Shown one piece after another: positions 1 to 10,280 of a stretch of DNA of 64,000 bases. The notes below the pieces were generated by a model, which had not been told where the DNA came from, did not search any database, and saw only the letters and a program-made list of their open reading frames with translations. The DNA is from Saksenaea vasiformis B4078 (lineage: Eukaryota; Mucoromycota; Mucoromycetes; Mucorales; Saksenaeaceae): contig JNDT01001633.1 in the NCBI GenBank assembly GCA_000697055.1, positions 1 to 64,000 on the forward strand, written 5' to 3'. Both the position numbers and the translations under genes were made by a program. How positions within the stretch are numbered: the first letter of the stretch is position 1; every line of letters begins with the position of its first letter.

Positions 1-960
1 AAATCCAGAAGCCACAAACTCGTCTCGAATCGCTTGCAATGATGGACTCGAGCTGAAACCATCTTTTTTTAAGAAGCTGCATCGAATGTCGCTAGATGTT
101 TCGTTTTCTTGGTGCCTACTTGCCTTCAGAGGTTCGGTATATAACTTGATTGCAAGAGAACCCGCATAATGATTGTTGAAAAACCATGCTCCGTCCTGGC
201 GTGTTCCATGTCCTTCAATCAACATCTTGTTTGTAGGACGAGCCTTAAGAAACTCGAGATCCGCCTTGATACCATTTGCGTTGTATCCAAATCCATGTGC
301 CGTGTTTATTTCGTCAATTTGAAGTTTAAGTTCGTTGCACCATGTAGGCAATTCTGTTCCTTCAAGAAAAGGAAGATCGGCAATATCGAAGCCATTAAAA
401 CGTTGTAGCGAGCGTCGAACAAGTGGTTCCAACATGTCTCCCTTTGCTGTTGATTTTACGCCGAAATTTTCAATAAGTCGGTTAAATTGATCAAGATATT
501 CTACGCAGGTAGGATCCTTCACTGACTTTCTCAGCTTTTCTTCCACTACCTCTACCACCAATGGCTCGTCCATGACATAACGAAGACCATCAGCCTCATA
601 TCGCAAGCTGCACGAGGCTTTACCAACAAAGTCGGCTGCAGTATTGCTTGTAAATGATACCTTGCCGCTCCTCAGTTTGTAGGCTAAAACCATGCGACAC
701 ATCAAATGTACAATATGGTCGCTGTCGGCGCTTTCGGTCTGTTCCTGTATTTTATCTCTAATCGCACTTTTTCCTGTCTCAATCGCTGAATCATACACCT
801 TATCCAAAGTTTGCTGTTTGATCCAGTGTCGCTAAGCACAATAAGCTGTCTGACAACGCTGATCGCAAAACGAGCCGGTCCTGTAAGCTTACGCCGCTTC
901 GCTTGGGGGAGAGTACAGTCCGATACATCAATAATGAGTGTGTAATACTACTGTCAGTCC
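1..960 (-). pseudogene. Partial ORF-family gene, frameshifted, runs off left edge
   Basis: Read on the minus strand, a long reading frame enters from the window edge and covers about 1-800, with peptides such as LEPLVRRSLQRFNGFDIADL and ADLEFLKARPTNKMLIEG. Upstream (about 805-950) coding continues in a different frame, with RRKLTGPARFAISVVRQLIV and LSDTGSNSKLW. The frames meet near 800-806, where a single missing G (TGG GAT read as TGGAT) would explain the switch. No ATG-led frame covers the whole. I recognise no named domain; the style resembles multi-copy hypothetical proteins of Mucoromycota, which is recollection, not a search. An intron in place of the frameshift is possible, since a GTAAGC...CTTAG pair exists nearby, but it would discard the better-looking frame. 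The C-terminus lies outside the window. Confidence 0.5.
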
Positions 961-1497
961 TTCAACACTAAATAATTCATGATAGCTGGTATGAAAAGGA
1001 AACAGAGATCTAGATATTTATGTATTACGGTAAGCTTAAACCTTTCTAACAATTTCTACGTTTCTCTTCCTCAAATGTTATTTTGGTTGTATAATTTGTG
1101 GTAAGTAAATCATATCAATCGAGGAGTTACAGCATTCTTACTTTATCTTACGCGAACGCAAAATTAATCCCGAGCAGTAACTTGTTAAGATAGTCGTATC
1201 ATCCAAGAAAAGAAAGCAGTCGGGTATTTTAAAAGGAAAGAGCGCCTTTATATTCTGTGCAGTTATAAAAATGTTAATATAATAATCAAGTTCTATAGCG
1301 CAATTTGTACGAATAATGAATTCGATTACACTATCCATTGGCAAGTGGGGTTTGGGGTGTTGCATGTTTTTAAACTGGGTGCGAATTTAATGCCAAAATT
1401 GTCTGAGAACTGTCGCACCATCCGGGCACCGGCCCAAAAAAAAAAAAAAGGAAAGAAAAAACTTTTTCTCTCTTTTTCCCCCAATGAAACCACGATT
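961..1497. other. Intergenic region upstream of the Atos-type gene
   Basis: No coding frame is convincing here. The stretch is A+T-rich and ends in a poly-A tract (about 1437-1461) just before the downstream gene. It probably holds that gene's promoter and leader. An ATG-led extension of the downstream frame exists from 1345 or 1390, but it reads through the poly-A tract as lysines and looks non-conserved. Confidence 0.4.
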
Positions 1498-3336
1498 ATG
1501 CCTATCCTCGTAAAATCCGATAACTTTTCGCAGCCACCACCGATCGCTGTTAGCGATGTCGTCTCGAAGTTGGTTCAGATCATATTACGTGCAAGAGTCG
1601 GTTCTGAACATCGCTGCTTGCAATCTCACGATCATTGTTGTCTGGCGATCACAGACGATGCCATACCCATAACTTGGAAACGTTCTGGTCTCTCTTTGGT
1701 CGTCAATATCGTACTAAAGGATACAACTACTCTGGTCGAACGTTGGATGATGACTTCTGAACCCATTGATACAACAACAACTGGCTCGAAAGATACAACG
1801 GATATTATTCTTTTACTTCAAGCTGTGTACTCTTATACAAGACTGATGCCCATGCATGGTCTACTGACAAGGAACCAATTACACAAGTCCGATCTATGCT
1901 TTGTTATTTCCCTAGTGGAATACACAACCCAACAAGGCTATCGTTGTTCTTCCAGTGATTGTGATAATGTTGAGTTCAAGTCGGATGCACAACTCAAAGT
2001 TCACCGATTTACTCCAGCGAACTTTGAACAACTCGGTCGTGTCCAATTGGATGTGGTGTTTGACGAAAACACAGAAGGTTACACCAAGGGCCGTGCTTCA
2101 TTGTCTGAGTCGCATAACCCGGTCATAGTAACACCGGATGAAGCACAGATCAAGGAATCCCATAGCGACTTGCACAAGCATTTCGAAGATCGATTAGCCA
2201 TCTCCACTAAACGAAAAGAAGACCATACTTCACTTCTCTCTTGGCGAATGCAACATCATCAAGAACCTGTCGAAACACTGGCTGTTCATCCCCACCATCC
2301 ACATCATCATCCATTACATCAAAATAACAACTATTTGCATCATCCCTCTCATCATCCCTCTCATCACCACCCTCATCAACAGCACCACCACCACCCTCAT
2401 CATCACCATCATCACCCCTCCCAGGCAGTACCCATTATTGCTATGCGTCGTCTTTCTCGTTTATCTTTGTCTGCCATGCAGCAAGATGAGGATGAAGATG
2501 AAGACAACGATCAACAAATGCAACATCGTCTTCAACACGGTGACGACATTGATCGCTGGATGGACAATGATTTCGACACAGCACCTACCTTTTCCATGCC
2601 GATACCATCGCCAAGAATGCAGTATACCCATTACCATGGGCATGGTGGACTTCGAGCGATGGCTTACTCCACATCACCCTCTGCTCTGTCTGTTCCGCGC
2701 AAGCAATCAACTAGTCATCGCCGTAATTCCCTTGTAGGTGGAGAACATTACGGAAGTCTCGTAGGCAGTTATGAGGAATCGTTGCTAAGCGGACGTATGT
2801 CTACCATGCCATCCAAACCCATTACCTTCCACGCCCAGATTGGTGTGCTAGGTCACGGTGACTGTAAACCTTCGCTCAAATGTCCCCCACATTTATCCAT
2901 TGTATTCCCTGCCTTTTTCTATGAGCTGAAGGAAGACGAACTACCGACACCTTACGTGGGTAGCGTTGACTTGATGCAGTACCGTCTGCCTCCAAGAGGT
3001 CAATTACAAATTGTAATCAAGAATCCAAACAAAACGGCTGTCAAGTTATTCCTGGTTCCTTACGACGTGTCCGACATGCCTCGGAGCACAAAGACTTTTT
3101 TACGACAAAAGTCTTATGCAACGCATGATGCCAAGGATCATTTACGCTATGCAATCCACATCCAGTTTTGTAGGACCGAAAAGAAGCGCGTTTATTTGTA
3201 CAAGCATATTCGCGTGGTGTTTGCGAATCGGATTGCAGATTCTAACGAACGGCTCAAAGTGGTGTGTGAAGGACCAAAGGAACCTGTATACACACCATTG
3301 ACAACAGCAGATCTGAGCTTCCTGCAAAAATCATGA
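1498..3336 (+). CDS. Atos-domain protein with Atg13/HORMA-like N-terminus
   Basis: A single-exon frame of 612 codons from ATG 1498; the frame is open to 1345, but upstream sequence is a poly-A-derived lysine run. The C-terminal third matches the Atos/FAM214 family (Atos-like domain followed by the 'chromosome segregation during meiosis' module): SYEESLLSGRM, HAQIGVLGHGDCKPSLKCPP, IKNPNKTAVKLFLVPYDVSD, TFLRQKSYA and a final RVYLYKHIRVVF. The N-terminal 200 residues carry KLVQIILRARV, LVERWMM, LLLQAVYSYTRLMPMHGLL and LGRVQLDVVFDE in the order seen in the Atg13 HORMA fold. Between them is a histidine-rich tract (about residues 263-308) and an acidic stretch (DEDEDEDND). Atos proteins are implicated in transcriptional and metabolic regulation in animals and in meiosis in yeast; the role here is unknown. 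The family call is firm; the HORMA call is inference. Confidence 0.8.
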   Translation: MPILVKSDNFSQPPPIAVSDVVSKLVQIILRARVGSEHRCLQSHDHCCLAITDDAIPITWKRSGLSLVVNIVLKDTTTLVERWMMTSEPIDTTTTGSKDTTDIILLLQAVYSYTRLMPMHGLLTRNQLHKSDLCFVISLVEYTTQQGYRCSSSDCDNVEFKSDAQLKVHRFTPANFEQLGRVQLDVVFDENTEGYTKGRASLSESHNPVIVTPDEAQIKESHSDLHKHFEDRLAISTKRKEDHTSLLSWRMQHHQEPVETLAVHPHHPHHHPLHQNNNYLHHPSHHPSHHHPHQQHHHHPHHHHHHPSQAVPIIAMRRLSRLSLSAMQQDEDEDEDNDQQMQHRLQHGDDIDRWMDNDFDTAPTFSMPIPSPRMQYTHYHGHGGLRAMAYSTSPSALSVPRKQSTSHRRNSLVGGEHYGSLVGSYEESLLSGRMSTMPSKPITFHAQIGVLGHGDCKPSLKCPPHLSIVFPAFFYELKEDELPTPYVGSVDLMQYRLPPRGQLQIVIKNPNKTAVKLFLVPYDVSDMPRSTKTFLRQKSYATHDAKDHLRYAIHIQFCRTEKKRVYLYKHIRVVFANRIADSNERLKVVCEGPKEPVYTPLTTADLSFLQKS

Positions 3337-4434
3337 TTTATTTGTAAATCTTTGTACATAAAAAAAAAGCTTAAAACCTGGTTTTTCTCGTAACACACAT
3401 ACTCTGTGTGATCATGATGTAAGCAATAACCTTCTTTCCACCCGCTCACCCTACATGATAAGCTAATAAGGAGAGGTTTAAATGGAGCTCGATTGGAAAC
3501 AGACTACTACTACCGTCGCTGACATACTGAAAACCGTGAATATAATTCGCGATACCGTCTTTCGAAGAATAGTATCGGCTTCCTGTGAAAAGGCAAATGA
3601 AAACAGCAAATGACCTATCCAGCCTGGGTCCAACTTTGAGTTACTATTGCGAAACAATGATAGGCAACGTTACACCCATGAGAATACAAAACGTCGAAAT
3701 AGATGTGCATGTGCGTGAGAAAAGAAAATGGGCTATGGCACGATCGTGTAATGAGCAAAAGACCTGTAATGAACTGTTGGTACTGAATCACCAAACCGAT
3801 TTGACGCATGAATACAGTAATAGGATGCATTAAATTAGCACACAAATGTCTAATAGCATCACGTCTTCTCTTTTTTTCAAATGTTGAAAATGCATTGGGT
3901 TTACTTTAAAAAAACACGGAGCAATTGACATACCTATTACACACCGGAGCTGTTAGTATCACTGCTCCTATAAACAGACATTATGTGCCTGTATGAGACT
4001 GGTTCAATGGCTTGGAATAGGTACTGCATGTAGATGAATGTAAGACGCGTTTATTTGAAATTTTTCGGCGTTACTTCCAGACGAAAGTCTGCGCTTTGAA
4101 GTATGCTTTTCAGTGTAATGGTTTGCGTGTCATACTCCTCCATGTTGCATCTGTGTCGTTGATAACTTTGCATCAAAGGCAGAGACAGGGTTTCATCGCC
4201 TCGTGCAAATGATGTGTTAAAGATAGGACTCGAATATCTCGTGTCAGCGACCATATTCTTATGTTTCATGCAAATAATATATCAGTGATCGGATTCTTTT
4301 ACATCATACCAATGGGTGTGTTATTATTTCATGCAGAAGGCGTGTCGGTAATAGCATACTATCGTCTCGTGAAAAAAAGATGTCTCAGATAACGAGACGT
4401 GATGCATAGGTATGTCAATTCATTAACATGTACA

Positions 4435-4575
4435 ATATTGTCTATATTCCTTTGTCTGCCGTTTAGGCTGCACGACTGCTGTCCCGAACCGCCTTGGCTG
4501 TGTTGGTGCCCTTTGCTCTTCACTCAAGTAATTAAATCTTGTGAATAAACGAGTCGGCATCGGTCAGCGTACTGG
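4435..4575 (+). repeat. Dispersed repeat, family B copy 1
   Basis: This stretch shares a run of similar words with 30312-30430: TGTCTAT, CGTTTAG-type, CTGTCCCGAACCG, CTAGCTGTG/TTGGCTGTG and CACTTAAGTAAGTAA-type, in the same order and orientation. Similarity is clear but diverged by eye. I see no terminal repeats or coding capacity, so the class is unknown. Confidence 0.55.
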
Positions 4576-5405
4576 AAGCCATGGGTGCAGCTCGATCAGG
4601 GAGTGGACTCCTCCAAACTCTGATCGATGGATCGGATTTCAACATGCTTGCGCTGGTTGCTTGGCATGTCAGAAGCCCGAACTCCCTGTCCCCGCAATCG
4701 TATGAAATAGCTTACCATTGTCCAGCTTTAGAGAGCGAAAACTTGGGATTTTTCGTCTCATCATCAGTGAACAAAACACCGCAAGAATCGAGGATAGTCG
4801 GTAGAATGTGCTGCGAAGCTTTATCTGTTGTTGCACTTTTCATATTGCCATGATCGGCTTCAGAGATTATGGCTCGCTGTCAGAACTATGGCCAATGCTG
4901 TTTCACCGGGAAATCGTAGCAGACAGGCCTTCTGGAGCCAAATGCTGGCGAAAACTGTTCGTTTAACACGAAGTGGTTTCCACAAGCAGGACAACGGAAG
5001 ACCATCATCACCAATCGTTTACCTTGCAAAAACCATCAAAAATAAATGCATGCAACGAGAATAAGCAGAAGACTTACTTTCTCCAACATGGATATGCGAG
5101 CTTCAATTGGATGGCACTATTGAAGCAGTTGATTGCCTCTGGTCTTCAGTCGTTCGGCAAAATTTCGCGGAAGTTAGCTGTCATCAGGAATCCACAGTTT
5201 CCATTACGCTGGGCAGGCTTGCATCAGTGGATTGATCACTACATCAGAAGTAGATGACTGTTTACGTGCAAGATTTTCCCGGTATGCGCGCCTCCCGCTA
5301 TTTGGTCTAGAACAACAAAGAGCGCCGCATTACTATTTATTTACCTGTCCATTTATCAACGTAGAAGAATCGGTTTACAATGCCAGAGCTCTGAGAGAGC
5401 ACAGG

Positions 5406-5643
5406 TATCCGGTCCGGGACTCTTAGGGACCATTGGTGTTGCACAGAGCAGATTACCTTGGAACGTACCCTAACCCGTACCCTAGCCTCCAGTTTACTAA
5501 GGCACTTCATGTTAACACCTGGCTAGAACGTTTGTTATAATATATAATGCGGGTATACAGCCATAGCTCTTCAGAAAAATCGTATTTTACGATAGTCGAT
5601 AGTTGTGTAACACCTATGGTCCCTAAGAGTTCCGGGCCGGATA
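5406..5643. mobile_element. MITE-like element with ~38-bp terminal inverted repeats
   Basis: The left end (5406-5443) reads TATCCGGTCCGGGACTCTTA and onward to GGTGTTGCACA; the reverse complement of the right end (about 5606-5643) reads TATCCGGCCCGGAACTCTTA and onward to GGTGTTACACA. Only a few positions differ over nearly 40 bp. The TA at both ends fits a TA target duplication as in Tc1/mariner-type MITEs. There is no coding capacity in the 160-bp interior. A second TGATCCCTAAG word just outside the right end (5648-5659) hints at an older nested copy. Confidence 0.75.
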
Positions 5644-6821
5644 ATTATGATCCCTAAGAAAATCGAAATAAGTTTTTCAGTGATGTAGATCCATCTGCGA
5701 GATACTCAGGTTTCAATTGCTTATTCTTGCGTGCATTTTCCATATTTTGCATGTTGCTTGCAGAGCTCAATGCCGCTTATTGAATATCCACGACCTACAT
5801 TTACACGTTACCAGAAAATGTACCTGTCAACCACGGCTTTCTGTTCCATGCGGGGTAAAGTTTGAATTCGTTTCCCCCGCCACTGCAACGGTATTTGACG
5901 TTAATAGAAAGAGAAGAAACACCAGAAAATGCCATTAACAGTGCAGCTACGCCCCTTCGGAAAGGTTCGAAAACTCGCCAGTGTCGCCGTTTAGAAAAGT
6001 ATGATCCTGAACATGAATAACACCATTGTTTGATTTGGCAAGATTATAAGCATTGATACACCTTCCTAACGTATTGTTGTTGTCTTATTCGTGGACTACG
6101 GGATCATCCCCATGTTTGGCGATGCAATCTACGTCGGTTCGCCGTTGTCAGCGGTCCGGAAGCCAAATTCTTACTCAAGAAGCCCAATGATCCATTTGCC
6201 CCTATTGCCTTCTCCGCTGCTGGAGGTTATATGAACTGGAATTTGCTTATTAAAGCGCGGCCAGCGGACACTCGTGCCTAGATACACCAAATACTGAAGA
6301 AGATGCTCTTTTTCCCTGCTTGTCGCAACAATCCGGAAGGCATCAGTCAATCAACTCGTAATGCCCCCCTTTTTTTCCATTCATCTTACGTCATACAAAC
6401 CCGCGCCCTGATTTAGACTTCTCGTTTGGCACCGCTATTACACGATGGTAGCCTCAGTAGGCTTGCCTTTTCGACAAGACTCCGCCCCGCGCCTCCGCAA
6501 TGTCATCGCTCAAGCACTACCACTACGTCTGACTCCGTCATCCACAGAGCGAAAATAAATTGTTTTCTATGCAAATCGGATACTACAGGTTTCTTATCTT
6601 AACATGTGACGGACTAGCGGCTCAATGTTAAGTTCCCGTACATTAAAGGATGACACGAACTTGACTTTTTCAGTCAATCATCCTGTGGTTACAGTCACAA
6701 ATTTCCAAATCGTAACCGAAAAATCATACCCCGGCCCCCCCACGCAACGGAAAGAACCGTGTTTGTTTTTTTTCCACCCCGCACTTCATTACCTTAACCA
6801 AACCCTCCCTACTCTTCTAAC

Positions 6822-8005
<1,184 letters not shown>

Positions 8006-9205
8006 AAAGGGAAAAAAAAGAAAAGATTTGCATGGACAAAGATTTGGTTATCTAAGACTAAAAGAAATACAAGTTTTTCTGTATTGTTTTGTTGAAGAGA
8101 CGTCCTATGAATGGAATATTTTGATGCGGAAAAAGGGATACTGTTTGCTTGGAGCAAATGATGATGATTCGCTTTGCATGTGAAAAGACATCGTCTCTGC
8201 CATTCATTCGGGTCGGAGCGGGCCGGGTTGACTGGAAGAACGGTGGAGTTTCAAAGGAAATGAAGTTGTACGAAAAGATTTCCCATTGTCCGTACTATCC
8301 CTTTCCTTGTGTACTGATCTACGACGCTAATTCAATGAAGTACGGAAGCCTCCATCAAAGACGCCCCACTGCATGACACGTGTTTTTCTGGACATGAGGA
8401 TGCGATTATTTGACGCTATTCGGCTTTCTGTTGGAAAACGTTGTAAAACTGCAGAAAATTCTCATGCATAATATCGGTTGTTCCCCACTTGAACAATCGA
8501 TGGATTCATCGGATCGATCGCCGTACTATACATTGCGATCGCGATTACTGAACAATAGCAGTGCAGGGTGAGTGACTAGTGCATGTATTCAGGGGGGATG
8601 TGTTTAAGATGCAGTTTGACCGACGTCAGTGTACGACAGCATGCACAAAAACACTTGCCATGATGTGATTGCTATTTCGGCAGCAATAAATAAATAGCGT
8701 CATCATGCGAATGGATACAGGTACTGTCCTGGGAGAGAAAGCAAGCACGATAGATTTGTCGAGATGAAACGCAGTAATATACCATATGATCAAGAGAGAA
8801 CGGAAATGTTGTTGAGGAAGATTTTCTTGGAAGATAAGACAACGACTGTAATATGCAAACATGACTGTGCAGCGCATCGAGGTGAAATCGTGGAAATGCA
8901 TGACGTTATATCTGTTGCATCAGCTTCATCAATCCCTATTTCTCCTATAACGTTCGATGTATGTGATATAAAGACGCCGCATTAGATACTAGCGTTCTAG
9001 TCGCATGATCTCCATACTTTTGGTGGAGGATGAAAAATAAACCGCGGGTTTTGCCTCGTTGTTCATGTTGTAATAGACGTACATTCGGTAGCGTTAAAAC
9101 ACTGTATTTATAGGAGTAGATTGATTGCAGAAGAGGTAGTAGACAGTATGTCGTTGTTTGCTTCTGGACAACAAACATACCAGTTAGAAGCAGACGACCT
9201 TTCGG
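8006..9205. other. 1.2-kb intergenic region
   Basis: The first part is SDH2 3' untranslated sequence. Beyond about 8200, short frames on both strands show no recognisable domain. I see no repeat shared with other parts of the window. Confidence 0.35.
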
Positions 9206-9763
9206 TTGGACAAAACCAAAAAAAAAAAATCTGGGTCTGGGTTTAAAAGATTGTTTGGTGGTAGTATGGTGATTCCCAATCTTCATCTTCACGCAGAAAT
9301 GGTTGAAAAATTCTCTGAACATGAAAGATTCTGTCGAGTTTGTGAAGTAGTGAAACCCATAACAGATTTCCACCCGCATCGTCACGTATGTAAAGTCTGC
9401 TATGCGGCACATCAAAGACAACTGAACAAGTTGGTAACAAAAGCGAGGGCAGCCGAACAAGAGACGACAGCCACATCGAAAACGGCGGCCAAGTCGAAAA
9501 CTACAGCCAAGTCGAAAACTTCAGCCAAGTCGAAAACGACGGCCAAATCAAAAACAACAGCCAAATCAAAACTGGAACCCGAACCAGTCAAGCAAGAAAG
9601 CGAACCCTCCGAAGTTGACGACATTGCGACACACGGTGACCTCTCCGAAGCTAATGACATTACAATACGCGATGTCCTCTCCGATGCTGACGCCGTTGCA
9701 AGACTGAACAAACGTATCCACTCAGTAGTGTTTGAGCTCAGATCCGATCCTCGACCCTCGTGA
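9206..9763 (+). CDS. Small protein: C4-type zinc motif plus AKSK tandem repeats
   Basis: A 185-codon frame. Residues about 43-68 contain FCRVCEVVKPITDFHPHRHV and then CKVCYAA, that is two CxxC pairs in a short zinc-ribbon arrangement, as in small HNH-linked or RNA-binding ribbons. It is followed by a basic low-complexity tract of about six AKSKT-type units (roughly residues 92-123), then an acidic tail with three DLSEA/DVLSDA-like units. Nothing shows a catalytic residue. The N-terminal KTKKKK is encoded by a run of A and the true start could be the Met about 20 codons later. Function is unknown; a nuclear nucleic-acid-binding role is only a guess from the charge pattern. Confidence 0.55.
   Translation: MDKTKKKKSGSGFKRLFGGSMVIPNLHLHAEMVEKFSEHERFCRVCEVVKPITDFHPHRHVCKVCYAAHQRQLNKLVTKARAAEQETTATSKTAAKSKTTAKSKTSAKSKTTAKSKTTAKSKLEPEPVKQESEPSEVDDIATHGDLSEANDITIRDVLSDADAVARLNKRIHSVVFELRSDPRPS
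9476..9575 (+). repeat. In-frame tandem repeat encoding AKSKT units
   Basis: About six 15-bp units of the form ACNGCCAAGTCGAAA lie in tandem within the small zinc-ribbon gene. Units differ at third positions and at one A/T codon, so the array is old enough to have diverged while keeping frame. Confidence 0.8.
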
Positions 9764-10280
9764 AAATTATACCATTTACCATTTTGAAATTTATGTAGAA
9801 TGCGATGATAGCTTGGGCTCGCCATCTCCATGCTTTTGAAAACTGTATGAACATACCCCGCTTTGTTAACCTTCTGTTTTAAAAGACGAAGGAAAAAATA
9901 TACTTCATGTAGATTCTTCTGGACAAGCTAAACGTAACTTGGACCATCTTTCTAGAAAATAGTCTTCTTATAACGTCAACATAGTGGGAGGATTCGTTCC
10001 GTATTGTAGCCTATTAGCCAGGCCTCTTCCCCTATAAGATGAAATTAACAAAAAAAAACACTTTATTAAACGAGAAGAAGAGGTGGCGTTGTCACGTATC
10101 ACATGGGTTATGTAGAAGTGCAACGTGGCAGATAGAGGGTGGACAGAAAGCGTATCGTGAACATGCCTAATCTTACTTAAGTGCGCCTTTTTAAATTTCG
10201 ATACAGCGGGTTGTCGCACAAATTGGGCTTGTAGAAAAAAGAAAAAAAAATAGCCAGCGTTGGTTGATCCCTCACCACTC
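9764..10280. other. Intergenic region upstream of SEC24
   Basis: No coding signal. The stretch is the 3' flank of the small zinc-ribbon gene followed by the SEC24 leader with two A-runs (about 10051-10058 and 10236-10250). Confidence 0.35.

Larger units (their letters stand above)
3337..6821. other. 3.5-kb intergenic region with repeats
   Basis: No frame here has a recognisable protein or good continuity. It contains one copy of a dispersed repeat (about 4435-4575, also near 30.3 kb) and a 238-bp TIR element (5406-5643). Several ORFs of 70-95 codons overlap in both strands without homology that I recognise. The last 150 bp, C/T-rich with 'ccctccctactcttct' close to the ATG, is the likely SDH2 promoter and leader. 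Confidence 0.45.

Noticed and set aside
9412..9831. 139-codon minus-strand ORF with FDLAVV repeats
   Set aside because: It mirrors the AKSK tandem repeat of the plus-strand zinc-ribbon gene; the CxxC ribbon supports the plus strand.
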